Of a DNA stretch of 64,000 nt, positions 43,281-52,739 are shown piece by piece. How positions within the stretch are numbered: the first letter of the stretch is position 1; the number at the start of each line of letters is the position of its first letter. Below the pieces are notes generated by a model that saw only the letters and a program-made list of their open reading frames with translations, had not been told where the DNA came from and made no database searches. The stretch is from positions 665,606 to 729,605 of the forward strand of contig NZ_KI535367.1 of assembly GCF_000160035.2 (NCBI RefSeq). Reading direction: 5' to 3'. The translations under genes were made by a program, and so were the position numbers. The DNA is from Catonella morbi ATCC 51271 (lineage in GTDB: Bacteria; Bacillota; Clostridia; Lachnospirales; Lachnospiraceae).

Positions 43281-44216
43281 ATGGGTAAATTTTGTTTTGG
43301 AGTGGATATAGGCGGAACTTCAGTTAAACTTGGAATGTTTACATTAAAGGGAGAACTTATTTCCAAGTGGGAAATACCAACCTTGCCGGAAAGCGTGCTT
43401 TCTGATGTGGCAAGGTCAATAGAGGATAGATTTACAGATGAATATCAAAAGAAGGATTGTGAGGGTATAGGTATAGATGTTCCCGGACCGGTAACCGGAG
43501 ATGGAGTGGTTTCACAGTGCGTAAATATGCACTGGGGCAGGACTGATGTTAAGTCAGAAATTGAAAAACTTACAGGTCTTAAGGCTCTGGTTGCAAATGA
43601 TGCCAATGCTGCTGCACTCGGAGAAATGTGGCAGGGAGGCGGTAAAGGGCATGAAAGTCTTATTATGGTAACTCTTGGAACCGGTGTAGGCGGCGGAGTA
43701 ATTATAGATGGCAAGATAATTGCCGGCTCAAACGGAGCTGCCGGAGAGATTGGTCATATCTGTGTAAATCCAAATGAAGAAGCTTCCTGTAATTGTGGAA
43801 AAAAAGGCTGTCTTGAACAGTATGCATCCGCAACAGGCATAGTCCGCCTTGCTAAGCTTGAAATGGTGGAAGGAAAGAATTCTACTATTTTAGCGGATAT
43901 TGACGGATTTTCAGCTAAGGACGTATTGGATGCGGCTAAGAAGAAGGATGCCATAGGTCTTGATGTACTGGATAAGCTTGGCTGGTATCTTGCCTTTGCC
44001 TGTGCAGGAATGGCGCAGACAGTAGATCCTGAGGTGTTTGTAGTGGGCGGAGGAGTGTCTAAGGCAGGCGAAATAATCATCAAGGCGATTACCAAGTACT
44101 ACAATGAATTTGTAATGGATGCGTTAAAAAATAAAGAATTCAGACTTGCAACACTGGGAAATGATGCAGGCATTTATGGCTGTGCAGCTATGATAGCAGG
44201 AAAGAAGATAGGATAA
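43281..44216 (+). CDS. glk: ROK-family glucokinase
   Basis: A 311-residue ROK kinase. VDIGGTSVKLGMF is the phosphate-binding loop, GVDVPGP-like GIDVPGPVTGDGVV follows, VANDANAAALGEMWQGGG has the catalytic Asp, and the zinc-binding ROK motif is seen as GEIGHICVNPNEEASCNCGKKGCLEQYAS-type sequence with HX11CXCGXXGCXE spacing. It phosphorylates glucose to glucose 6-phosphate. The start is the ATG at 43281 after AAAGGAG; the longer frame to 43206 crosses the repeat. Its stop overlaps the murB start (TAATG). Confidence 0.93.
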   Translation: MGKFCFGVDIGGTSVKLGMFTLKGELISKWEIPTLPESVLSDVARSIEDRFTDEYQKKDCEGIGIDVPGPVTGDGVVSQCVNMHWGRTDVKSEIEKLTGLKALVANDANAAALGEMWQGGGKGHESLIMVTLGTGVGGGVIIDGKIIAGSNGAAGEIGHICVNPNEEASCNCGKKGCLEQYASATGIVRLAKLEMVEGKNSTILADIDGFSAKDVLDAAKKKDAIGLDVLDKLGWYLAFACAGMAQTVDPEVFVVGGGVSKAGEIIIKAITKYYNEFVMDALKNKEFRLATLGNDAGIYGCAAMIAGKKIG

Positions 44217-45118
44217 TGAATAAAGAATTTATGAAAGGGCTTCAAAACATTTTATGTGGCGAAGCCATATTTTTAAATGAAGATATGAGAAAGCACACCA
44301 GCTTTAAGATAGGTGGTCCTGCTGAAGTTTTTCTTGAAATTGATAATATAGAAGAACTTATTAAGGTGACAAATTACTGCAAGAAAGAGGGAGCAGACTT
44401 CTTTGTTATAGGAAACGGAAGTAATCTTCTGGTGGCCGATGAAGGGGTGGATGGAGTTATTATCCACCTTACAGGTAAGCTTGCAGAAGCCGGTGTGGAA
44501 GAAGATAAGTTAAGGGCAGGAGCAGGGCTTAGCCTTGCGGCACTTGCAGCTTTTACTGTGGAGAAAGAGCTTTCAGGACTTGAATTTGCGGCAGGAATAC
44601 CGGGGTCGGTCGGCGGCGCAATTTATATGAATGCAGGTGCCTATGGCGGCGAAATGAAGGATGTGGTAACTGGTGTCTACATGATTATAGATGGTGAGCT
44701 TAAGTATTATTCGGCAGAAAAAATGGACTTTTCTTACCGTCACAGCATAGTGCAGGGGCTTAAAAATGCTATAGTGGTAACTGTAGAGTTTAAGCTTGAG
44801 CCCGGTAAAAGAGAAGATATTGAAGAAAAAATAAATGAACTAAATGCGAAAAGAAGAGAAAAGCAGCCACTTGATTATCCAAGTGCAGGTTCTACATTTA
44901 AACGTCCTGAAACAGGTTACGCTTCTCAGCTTATAGAAGAAGCAGGACTTAAGGGAACAAGGGTAGGCGGTGCGGAGGTATCAAAGAAGCATAGCGGCTT
45001 CATTATAAATGCAGACAATGCAACAGCAAAGGATGTAAAAAAGTTAATATCTTACGTACAAAAGGTAGTTGAAGAAAAAAGCGGAGTGAAGCTCTATCCG
45101 GAGGTAAAAATGCTATGA
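44216..45118 (+). CDS. murB: UDP-N-acetylenolpyruvoylglucosamine reductase
   Basis: A 300-residue FAD enzyme that reduces UDP-GlcNAc-enolpyruvate to UDP-MurNAc in peptidoglycan synthesis. FAD-binding features are HTSFKIGGPAEVFLEI, FFVIGNGSNLLVADEG and GIPGSVGGAIYMNAGAYGG; the catalytic Ser is in YPSAGSTFKRP near residue 225; the final Glu region is KLYPEVKML. The length fits type IIb MurB of Firmicutes. It is coupled to glk (TAATG) and to rapZ (ATGA). Confidence 0.96.
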   Translation: MNKEFMKGLQNILCGEAIFLNEDMRKHTSFKIGGPAEVFLEIDNIEELIKVTNYCKKEGADFFVIGNGSNLLVADEGVDGVIIHLTGKLAEAGVEEDKLRAGAGLSLAALAAFTVEKELSGLEFAAGIPGSVGGAIYMNAGAYGGEMKDVVTGVYMIIDGELKYYSAEKMDFSYRHSIVQGLKNAIVVTVEFKLEPGKREDIEEKINELNAKRREKQPLDYPSAGSTFKRPETGYASQLIEEAGLKGTRVGGAEVSKKHSGFIINADNATAKDVKKLISYVQKVVEEKSGVKLYPEVKML

Positions 45119-45963
45119 AAGCAGCAAAACTGGTTATAGTTACAGGAATGTCAGGGGCAGGCAAAACAACCGCCCTTAAAAGTCTTGAAGATGCAGGTTA
45201 TTTTTGTGTGGACAATCTTCCTGTTGACTTTCTGGTAGATTTTGCCAAGCTGACAAAGACTAAAGGAGAGCATACGGGCACAGCTGTAGGAATAGATATA
45301 AGAAGCGGTTCAGGACTTGACAAATTGTCAGGGATTTTGCCTGAGGTAAAAAATGAAGGAGCAGAAATCCTCTTTATGGAAGCCTCTGATGAAAGTCTGA
45401 TCAGAAGGTATAAAGAGACAAGGAGAACACATCCGCTTTCAGGTACAGGAAGGATAGAAGCAGGAATAGCCAGAGAGAGAGAAAGACTTCTTTTCTTAAA
45501 AGAAAATGCAGATTATGTAATTGATACAAGCAGGCTCTTGACAAGAGAATTAAGGGCGGAGTTATATAAAATATTTATCAATGAAGAAAAGTATAATGGT
45601 TTTGTGACTACTATACTTTCTTTTGGTTATAAATATGGAATACCGTCTGATGCAGATCTTGTATTTGATGTGAGATTTTTACCAAATCCGTTTTATATAC
45701 CTGAACTTAAGGAAAAAACCGGAAATGATAAAGAGGTATATGAGTATGTAATGTCATCAGAGGCTGCAAGACAGTTTCTTTCAAAGCTTACCGATATGGT
45801 GGATTTTCTGCTTCCTAATTATATGGCTGAGGGGAAGAATCAACTGGTTATAGGAATAGGATGCACGGGAGGAAAACACAGGTCGGTGACTCTTGCAAAT
45901 GCACTGCTTGAGTGGTTTAGGGATACTGAATATAAGGCAAGGATAGAACACAGGGAGATTTAA
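45115..45963 (+). CDS. rapZ: RapZ/YvcJ-family RNase adapter, nucleotide-binding protein
   Basis: A 282-residue P-loop protein. Walker A is GMSGAGKTTALKSLED at the N-terminus; the C-terminal domain has LVIGIGCTGGKHRSVTLANAL, the family hallmark. In E. coli RapZ controls GlmZ decay, and in Bacillus YvcJ binds nucleotides and affects competence; the role in Clostridia is unproven. It sits in the conserved murB-rapZ-whiA order and starts inside the murB stop. Confidence 0.95.
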   Translation: MKAAKLVIVTGMSGAGKTTALKSLEDAGYFCVDNLPVDFLVDFAKLTKTKGEHTGTAVGIDIRSGSGLDKLSGILPEVKNEGAEILFMEASDESLIRRYKETRRTHPLSGTGRIEAGIARERERLLFLKENADYVIDTSRLLTRELRAELYKIFINEEKYNGFVTTILSFGYKYGIPSDADLVFDVRFLPNPFYIPELKEKTGNDKEVYEYVMSSEAARQFLSKLTDMVDFLLPNYMAEGKNQLVIGIGCTGGKHRSVTLANALLEWFRDTEYKARIEHREI

Positions 45964-45964
45964 T

Positions 45965-46903
45965 ATGTCCTTTTCAGCGGAAGTTAAGGAAGAGCTTACG
46001 GAATATATTCCGAGAGGCAGACATTGTCAGATAGCGGAATTGGCAGCCATTATAGTTTTTTGCGGCAGAATAAGAATCACGGAAACGGGGAACTACAGAC
46101 TGCTTATTCACACAGAAAATATATTTACCGGCAGAAAATTTTACACACTTTTAGAGAAAGCTTTTGGAATTAAGGGAGAGGTTTCTATAAGAAGAAGCTC
46201 TGTTAAAAATACGCTTATTTACACGATTCTGATTAAAAACAAGGAAGCCGCAGAGGTACTTGCGGGAATCAAGTTTTTAGACAAAGATGGAAGCTTAAGA
46301 GACGATTATTCACTGGTTTCAAATCTGATAGTGCAAAATAACTGCTGTAAAAAGGCCTTTGTCAGAGGGGCTTTTTTAGCTGCCGGTTCCATAGGAGATC
46401 CTGAAAAGAGTTATCACTTTGAAATAGTTGTAAAAGATGAAACACAGGCGGAGGAACTGATTACTATTCTTTCCGAGCTTAAAATAAATGCAAAACCGGT
46501 AAAAAGAAAGAACCATTATCCGGTTTATTTGAAAGAAAGTGATGTAATTTCTGAGTTTCTTGGCATTACCGAAGCACATATTTCACTTATGAAATTTGAA
46601 AATGTGAGAATATATAAAGAGGTTAAAAACAAGGTAAACCGAAAGGTAAACTGTGAGACAGCCAATATAAAAAAGACTGCATCCGCAGCGGCAAAACAGC
46701 TTGATGACATATATTATCTGAAAAACATAAATAAACTGGACAAATTGCCGGATGGATTAAAGGAGCTTGCAAAGCTTCGTATGGAAAATCCTGATGCCAC
46801 CTTAAAGGAACTTGGAGAGCTTTTAAGTGAGCCGCTTGGCAAGTCGGGAGTGAACCACAGATTAAATAAAATCAGTCAGATAGCAGAAGAAAACAGGGTT
46901 TAG
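45965..46903 (+). CDS. whiA: WhiA-family DNA-binding regulator
   Basis: A 312-residue WhiA homologue: an N-terminal LAGLIDADG-like domain (about residues 85-180, with KKAFVRGAFLAAGSIGDPEKSYH) and a C-terminal helix-turn-helix (about 220-305, with NPDATLKELGELLSEPLGKSGVNHRLNKI). WhiA regulates sporulation septation in streptomycetes and chromosome segregation or division in Bacillus. No endonuclease activity is expected. It follows rapZ by one base. Confidence 0.95.
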   Translation: MSFSAEVKEELTEYIPRGRHCQIAELAAIIVFCGRIRITETGNYRLLIHTENIFTGRKFYTLLEKAFGIKGEVSIRRSSVKNTLIYTILIKNKEAAEVLAGIKFLDKDGSLRDDYSLVSNLIVQNNCCKKAFVRGAFLAAGSIGDPEKSYHFEIVVKDETQAEELITILSELKINAKPVKRKNHYPVYLKESDVISEFLGITEAHISLMKFENVRIYKEVKNKVNRKVNCETANIKKTASAAAKQLDDIYYLKNINKLDKLPDGLKELAKLRMENPDATLKELGELLSEPLGKSGVNHRLNKISQIAEENRV

Positions 46904-46935
46904 ATTGAAAGTTTTAATATAGAAAGAAGGAAAAA

Positions 46936-49900
46936 ATGAGCTTTACTCATTTACATTTACATACAGGATTCAGCCTTTTAGATGGCTCAAGTAAAATTTC
47001 AGAGCTGGTTAAGAGGGTAAAAGAATTAGGCATGGATGCCTGCGCAATAACTGACCATGGTGTTATGTACGGAGTGATAGAATTTTACAAAGCCTGTAAA
47101 GCAGAAGGCATAAAGCCTATTATTGGCTGTGAAGTATATGTAGCTCCAAACTCAAGGTTTGAAAAAGGGACTGAAAAATCAGCCAAAAGATACAATCATT
47201 TAATCTTACTTGCTGAAAATGACACAGGTCATAAGAATTTAATGAAGATTGTATCAAGAGGCTTTACGGAAGGTTTTTATTATAAACCGAGAGTAGACTA
47301 TGAACTGTTAAGGGAGTACCATGAGGGAATTATAGCTTCCTCAGCGTGTCTTGCCGGGATAGTACCGACCAAGCTTAGAGAGGGAGACTATGAAGGAGCA
47401 AAGGCTGAGGCTCTTAGATTAAGAGACGTATTCGGAGAAAATAATTTCTTTTTAGAGCTTCAAGATCATGGACTGCCTGAACAAAAATTTGTTAATCAGG
47501 GATTAATGCGGATTTCTGCTGAAACAGGAATACCTCTGATAGCAACCAATGACTGTCATTATCTGTACAAGGAGGATGCTGAGGCACATGATGTTCTCAT
47601 TTGTATCCAGACTCAGAAAATTGTAACTGATGATGACCGTATGAAATATGAGGGTGGGCAGTTTTATGTAAAATCTCCCGAAGAGATGAAAGAGATATTT
47701 CACTATATCCCTGAAGCAATAAAAAATACAGAAAAGATAGCAGAGCGCTGTAATGTAGAGATAGAGTTCGGTAAGTACCACCTGCCTGAATATCCTGTAC
47801 CGGAAGGGTATACAGCTCTTTCATACCTTAACAAACTCTGCGAAGATGGTTTTAAGTCAAGATATGAAGGAATTACTGGGGATGAAGAGAATGAATTAAG
47901 GGCAAGACTGAAATATGAAATAGATACTATAAGTAATATGGGCTTTGTGGATTATTTCCTTATAGTCTGGGATTATATCAACTTTGCAAAGGAAAATAAT
48001 ATAGCGGTAGGTCCGGGCAGAGGCTCGGCAGCAGGAAGTATAGTGGCGTATTGTCTTGGAATTACAGGAGTTGATCCAATTAAGTATAACCTGCTTTTTG
48101 AGCGTTTCCTTAATCCCGAACGAGTGACCATGCCCGATATAGATATAGACTTCTGTGTACTTAGAAGACAGGAGGTAATAGACTATGTTACCGAAAAGTA
48201 CGGCAGAGAAAAGGTAGTTCAGATTGTTACCTTCGGTACTATGGCAGCCAAGATGGTTATAAGAGATGTGGGCAGAGCCTTAGACCTCCCTTACAGCTTC
48301 TGTGACAAGGTAGCCAAGATGATACCGAATGAACTTAAAATGAATATTGACAAGGCTTTGAAGGACAATCCTGATTTAATGCAGCTTTATGAAGAAAACG
48401 AAGAAGCTAAGAAACTGATTGACCTTTCAAGAAGACTTGAGGGCTTGCCGAGACATACCTCTATTCACGCGGCCGGAGTTGTTATCAGTAAGCGTGAGGT
48501 GGACAGTTATGTACCTATTTCCACAAGCAGTGACGGGGCGGTTACTACCCAGTATACAATGGAAACCATAGAACAGCTCGGGCTTTTAAAAATGGATTTC
48601 CTCGGACTTCGAAACCTTACCGTTATAGAAAAGGCAGTGGAGCTTGTAAACAGAAACCGCAGGAAGTCAGGGCAGGAAGATTTTGACATAGAAAAGATAG
48701 ATATGGAAGATGAAAATATCTATCTTATGATAAGCGAAGGTAAGACCGAGGGAGTATTTCAGCTTGAAAGTCCCGGAATGACAAGTTTTATGAAGAAGTT
48801 AAGACCTGATAATATAGAAGATATAATAGCGGGTATTTCTCTCTACAGACCGGGACCTATGGAATTTATAGATGATTATATAAACGGTAAGAGAAATTCT
48901 ACAGAGATAGAATATGACTGTGAGGAGCTTAAACCTATACTTAAATCAACTTACGGCTGTATAGTCTATCAGGAGCAGGTTATGCAGATAGTGCGTGAGC
49001 TTGCCGGTTACAGCTATGGACAAAGTGATTTGCTTCGTCGTGCCATGTCAAAGAAAAAAGACAGTGTGATGAGGCAGGAGAGACAGAACTTTGTATACGG
49101 AGATGAGACAAAGGGAATACCCGGCTGTGTGGCAAAAGGTGTTTCAGAGCAGGTTGCAAATAAGATTTATGATAAGATGATTGATTTTGCAAAATATGCC
49201 TTTAACCGCTCGCATGCCGCTGCCTATGCTTTCATAACTTACCAGACTGCCTATCTGAAATATTATTACCCTAAAGAATACATGGCGGCACTTTTAACCA
49301 GTGTAATGTCAAATACGGGTAAGGTTTCGGAATATATTTTATCAAGTAAAAATATGGGTATTGCCATCCTTCCACCTGATGTAAATGAGGGAGAAGGCAA
49401 TTTTACGGCAGTTAAAGAAGGTATACGCTATGGGATGTCTGCCATCAAGGGACTTGGTGAAAATGTGACCGAAACCATAGTAAAAGACAGAGAAGAAAGA
49501 GGAGAATATAAGAGCCTGTCCGATTTGGTGGAAAGATTGTCGGGAATACTTAATAAAAAGGGCTTGGAGGCTCTGATAAAGTCAGGAGCTCTTGACGGAC
49601 TTTCAGGAACCAGACGTGAAAAAATGGCAGTGTATGAGCAGGTTCTTGACTCAGTTTCACATGAAAAACACAGCAAGATGGCAGGACAGCTAAGTCTTTT
49701 TGATATTGCCCCACAGGAAGATTTATCTGCACTGGAAGTAAAAATGCCTGTTTTAGGTGAGTTTGACATGGAAACAAAACTTGCTTTTGAAAAAGAAATG
49801 ATAGGAATTTATCTGAGCGGACATCCTCTTTACGATTATCAGGATTTTTTAAGGGGCATTTGTAATACAAACTCTATGGATTTTGCCTATGATGAAGAAG

Positions 49901-50418
49901 AGGGAAGGGTAAATGTAAGGTCTGGCATGAACTATGTATTAGGAGGTATAGCTACCGGAGTAAATATCAAGCTTACCAGAAATAATCAGCGAATGGCATT
50001 TATTACTTTGGAAGATTTGGTGGGCAATATCGAAATCATAGTATTTCCCAGAGATTTTGAGAAGTTTAAGAATGTTATTGAAGAAGGAAGAAAATACATA
50101 ATATCAGGTAAGGCTTCACTTGAAGAAAATGCGGATGCTAAGCTGATTGCAGGAAAAATTATTCCTTTTGAGGAAATTCCGAGAGAAGTATGGCTGCAAT
50201 TTGAAAATAAGGCTAAACTTGAAGAAATAGAACCAAAATTAAATGAGATTTTCATTAATAATAAGGGAAATGCCAAAGTTATGCTTTATTGCAGGGAAGA
50301 AAAGCAGGTAAAGCAGGTAAATACAGTAAAGGGAATGTCCTATGCAGAATCTGTAATAGCCTTGTTAAAGGAAAAACTGGGCGAAGAGAATGTTAAAATA
50401 GTAACAAAAATGATCTAA
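46936..50418 (+). CDS. dnaE: DNA polymerase III alpha subunit (DnaE)
   Basis: An 1160-residue C-family replicative polymerase. An N-terminal PHP domain (FTHLHLHTGFSLLDG, CAITDHGVMYG), palm domain with GPGRGSAAGSIVAYCLG and the catalytic MPDIDIDF near residue 400, FNRSHAAAYAFITYQTAYLK near residue 760, then helix-hairpin-helix and an OB-fold (about 995-1080). In Firmicutes DnaE extends primers beside PolC. AGAAGG lies before the ATG. The order rapZ-whiA-dnaE-pfkA is typical for Clostridia. Confidence 0.97.
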   Translation: MSFTHLHLHTGFSLLDGSSKISELVKRVKELGMDACAITDHGVMYGVIEFYKACKAEGIKPIIGCEVYVAPNSRFEKGTEKSAKRYNHLILLAENDTGHKNLMKIVSRGFTEGFYYKPRVDYELLREYHEGIIASSACLAGIVPTKLREGDYEGAKAEALRLRDVFGENNFFLELQDHGLPEQKFVNQGLMRISAETGIPLIATNDCHYLYKEDAEAHDVLICIQTQKIVTDDDRMKYEGGQFYVKSPEEMKEIFHYIPEAIKNTEKIAERCNVEIEFGKYHLPEYPVPEGYTALSYLNKLCEDGFKSRYEGITGDEENELRARLKYEIDTISNMGFVDYFLIVWDYINFAKENNIAVGPGRGSAAGSIVAYCLGITGVDPIKYNLLFERFLNPERVTMPDIDIDFCVLRRQEVIDYVTEKYGREKVVQIVTFGTMAAKMVIRDVGRALDLPYSFCDKVAKMIPNELKMNIDKALKDNPDLMQLYEENEEAKKLIDLSRRLEGLPRHTSIHAAGVVISKREVDSYVPISTSSDGAVTTQYTMETIEQLGLLKMDFLGLRNLTVIEKAVELVNRNRRKSGQEDFDIEKIDMEDENIYLMISEGKTEGVFQLESPGMTSFMKKLRPDNIEDIIAGISLYRPGPMEFIDDYINGKRNSTEIEYDCEELKPILKSTYGCIVYQEQVMQIVRELAGYSYGQSDLLRRAMSKKKDSVMRQERQNFVYGDETKGIPGCVAKGVSEQVANKIYDKMIDFAKYAFNRSHAAAYAFITYQTAYLKYYYPKEYMAALLTSVMSNTGKVSEYILSSKNMGIAILPPDVNEGEGNFTAVKEGIRYGMSAIKGLGENVTETIVKDREERGEYKSLSDLVERLSGILNKKGLEALIKSGALDGLSGTRREKMAVYEQVLDSVSHEKHSKMAGQLSLFDIAPQEDLSALEVKMPVLGEFDMETKLAFEKEMIGIYLSGHPLYDYQDFLRGICNTNSMDFAYDEEEGRVNVRSGMNYVLGGIATGVNIKLTRNNQRMAFITLEDLVGNIEIIVFPRDFEKFKNVIEEGRKYIISGKASLEENADAKLIAGKIIPFEEIPREVWLQFENKAKLEEIEPKLNEIFINNKGNAKVMLYCREEKQVKQVNTVKGMSYAESVIALLKEKLGEENVKIVTKMI

Positions 50419-50443
50419 GAGTATGATTCTTATAAACTTATTG

Positions 50444-50472
50444 TTGATTGTAAACTTATTTTGTATTAAAAT
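50444..50472 (+). promoter_or_regulatory. Promoter of pfkA-dapA
   Basis: TTGATT (50444..50449) and TAAAAT (50467..50472) are 17 bp apart in the 132-bp gap after dnaE. Confidence 0.5.
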
Positions 50473-50550
50473 AAAGCCCATAGACTATGATTATAACAGC
50501 CTAATCTTGTTAGAAAATTCATACATACAAATTTATGGAGGTAATTAAAA

Positions 50551-51525
50551 ATGGCTAAGGAAGTAAATACAATAGGAATTCTTACAAGTGGTGGAGATGC
50601 ACCCGGAATGAATGCGTGTATAAGAAGTGTTGTACGTACAGCACTTGCAGCAGGTAAGAAGGTAAAAGGCATAAGAAGAGGCTATGCGGGTCTTATTGAT
50701 GAAGATATTATTGATATGAATTCAAAAAGTGTATCAGATATTATTCAGCGCGGAGGCACTATACTTTATACAGCAAGATGTCCTGAATTTAAAAATCCCG
50801 AAGTACAGGATAAAGCTGCTGAAATTTGTAAGAAGCATGGCATAGACGGAATGGTAGTTATTGGTGGAGACGGTTCTTTTCAGGGAGCCGGCAGACTTGC
50901 AGAAAGAGGCATCAACACTATAGCTCTTCCCGGAACCATAGATAACGATATTGCCTGCACAGAATACACTATAGGATTTGACACTGCAGTAAACACAGCC
51001 ATGGAATGTATAGATAAAGTAAGAGATACCTCTACCTCACATGAACGTTGCAACATTATCGAAGTTATGGGAAGGGGAGCGGGCTATATAGCTCTTTGGT
51101 GCGGTATTGCCAATGGTTCTGAGGAAATACTTACCTCTGATACCTATGATGGTAAGCTCGGTGAGATTATAGAAAGAATTAAAGAACTTCGTGCAAAAGG
51201 TAAAAAGCATTATATTATTATAAATGCTGAGAGCATAGGCAATTCCAATGAAATGGCTAAGCTGATTGAAATGGCTACAGGTATGGAGACAAGAGCAACC
51301 GTACTCGGCCATATCCAGAGAGGCGGTGGTCCGAGTGCTACAGACAGAGTATATGCAAGTATGTTTGGTGCAAAGGCGGTAGACCTCCTTTTAGAAGGTA
51401 AGAGTAACAGAGTTATAGGTATGAAGGGCAGCCAGTTTGTTGACTATGATATAGCTGAGGCACTTAAGATGACCAAAAAGGCTGATCCTTGGATGATTGA
51501 TCTTGGAAGGAGGCTGGTGAGATAA
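50551..51525 (+). CDS. pfkA: ATP-dependent 6-phosphofructokinase
   Basis: A 324-residue phosphofructokinase. GILTSGGDAPGMNACIRS binds nucleotide, VVIGGDGSFQGAGRL and PGTIDNDI contribute the active site, with the catalytic Asp in the latter, and EVMGRGAGYIAL is the fructose 6-phosphate region. GGDGS with a following Gly-rich stretch fits ATP rather than pyrophosphate use. AGGAGG-like TGGAGG precedes the start, and the stop overlaps dapA (TAATG). Confidence 0.96.
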   Translation: MAKEVNTIGILTSGGDAPGMNACIRSVVRTALAAGKKVKGIRRGYAGLIDEDIIDMNSKSVSDIIQRGGTILYTARCPEFKNPEVQDKAAEICKKHGIDGMVVIGGDGSFQGAGRLAERGINTIALPGTIDNDIACTEYTIGFDTAVNTAMECIDKVRDTSTSHERCNIIEVMGRGAGYIALWCGIANGSEEILTSDTYDGKLGEIIERIKELRAKGKKHYIIINAESIGNSNEMAKLIEMATGMETRATVLGHIQRGGGPSATDRVYASMFGAKAVDLLLEGKSNRVIGMKGSQFVDYDIAEALKMTKKADPWMIDLGRRLVR

Positions 51526-52415
51526 TGTCAATTTTTGAAGGAGTTGCAACAGCACTTATAACTCCGTTTGGTCCTGATGGCAGTGTGAATTATGCTAAAC
51601 TGGAAGAACTTATTAATAAGCAGATTGAAGACGGTGTAGACGGTCTTGTAATCTGTGGTACAACAGGAGAATCTGCCACACTTACTGAAAAGGAACATAT
51701 GGATGTTATTCGTGAATCTGTAAAGTTTGTCAATAGCAGAGTGCCTGTAATTGCAGGTACAGGTTCAAACTGCACGCAGACAGCTATTGAGATGTCGAAG
51801 GAAGCCGAGGAATACGGTGCGGATGGGTTGCTCCTTGTATCCCCTTATTATAATAAGGCTACGGCAGAGGGAATGTATGAGCATTTTGCGGATACTGCCA
51901 ATGCGGTTAATATACCGGTAATCCTCTATAATATACCGGGAAGAACCGGAGTAAATATTGATCCTGAAACCATATACAGGCTTGCAAGGGATGTTAAAAA
52001 TATTGTTGCGGTAAAGGAAGCATCCGGCAATATTTCTAATATAGCAAAGATAGCGGCTCTTACAGCAGGGCTTGACTTTGATATATATTCAGGAAATGAT
52101 GATCAGGTTGTGGCTTTATGTGCAATGGGAGGAAAGGGAGTAATTTCTGTAGTATCCCATATAATACCTAAAGAAATGCATGATCTGGTTATGAGTTTTA
52201 GAAACGGAGATACAAAAAAAGCTTTAGAAATACAGAATAAGTATCTTTCACTTATAAATACATTGTTTATAGATGTAAACCCAATCCCTGTAAAAGAAGC
52301 AATGAATCTTCTCGGTTATGAGGTGGGAGGCTATAGAAAGCCGCTTACACCTATGTCTGATGCACACAGAGAGATTTTAAGAAAAGAACTTATTAACGTG
52401 GGACTATTAAAATAA
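51525..52415 (+). CDS. dapA: 4-hydroxy-tetrahydrodipicolinate synthase
   Basis: A 296-residue DHDPS, first step of the diaminopimelate/lysine pathway, condensing pyruvate and aspartate semialdehyde. The Schiff-base Lys is in VAVKEASGN near residue 163, CGTTGESATL and YYNKATAEG provide the catalytic Thr and Tyr, and YNIPGRTGVNI the second Tyr and substrate Arg. It is translationally coupled to pfkA, an unusual glycolysis-lysine pairing but compatible with cell-wall supply. Confidence 0.95.
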   Translation: MSIFEGVATALITPFGPDGSVNYAKLEELINKQIEDGVDGLVICGTTGESATLTEKEHMDVIRESVKFVNSRVPVIAGTGSNCTQTAIEMSKEAEEYGADGLLLVSPYYNKATAEGMYEHFADTANAVNIPVILYNIPGRTGVNIDPETIYRLARDVKNIVAVKEASGNISNIAKIAALTAGLDFDIYSGNDDQVVALCAMGGKGVISVVSHIIPKEMHDLVMSFRNGDTKKALEIQNKYLSLINTLFIDVNPIPVKEAMNLLGYEVGGYRKPLTPMSDAHREILRKELINVGLLK

Positions 52416-52437
52416 TGAGCGGGTTGCGAACATTTTT

Positions 52438-52475
52438 GCAAGGATTGTGGTAGGTGAAGTCGAAGCAATCCTGTA
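52438..52475. repeat. Inverted copy of the ACAGGATTG hairpin repeat
   Basis: GCAAGGATTG (52438..52447) and CAATCCTGTA (52466..52475) form a hairpin; read on the other strand it matches the elements at 27962..27998 and 33364..33400. Confidence 0.65.
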
Positions 52476-52502
52476 TCAATAATACAATATAAGGAGGGTT
52501 TT

Positions 52503-52739
52503 ATGAAAAAAATAATAGGAATAGCTTCAGCTATAGCAGGAATTGCTGTTATAGCGGGAATCTGCTACTTTGTGTACAAGCATTTCTTCTGCTGTTGCTG
52601 CGAATGCGATGGTGAAGAGTGTGAATGTGATGGTGAAACTTGCGAAACAAAAGCTGCCCCTCACTCCAGAGGTTATTTTAACCTTAGAAGAGTTAAGGAA
52701 GCAGCTGAGGAAAGTGAAGCCGCAGAGGCAGAAAATTAA
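52503..52739 (+). CDS. Small membrane-anchored cysteine-rich protein
   Basis: A 78-residue protein with an N-terminal hydrophobic helix (about residues 4-28) followed by a cluster of cysteines: FFCCCCECDGEEC and then ECDGETC, nine Cys in all with a duplicated ECDGE unit. The rest is charged and Ala/Glu-rich (KEAAEESEAAEAEN). AAGGAGGG precedes the ATG. It may bind a metal or an Fe-S-like centre or form disulfides; no family is recognised. Its stop overlaps the converging HAD gene by four bases. Confidence 0.75.
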   Translation: MKKIIGIASAIAGIAVIAGICYFVYKHFFCCCCECDGEECECDGETCETKAAPHSRGYFNLRRVKEAAEESEAAEAEN

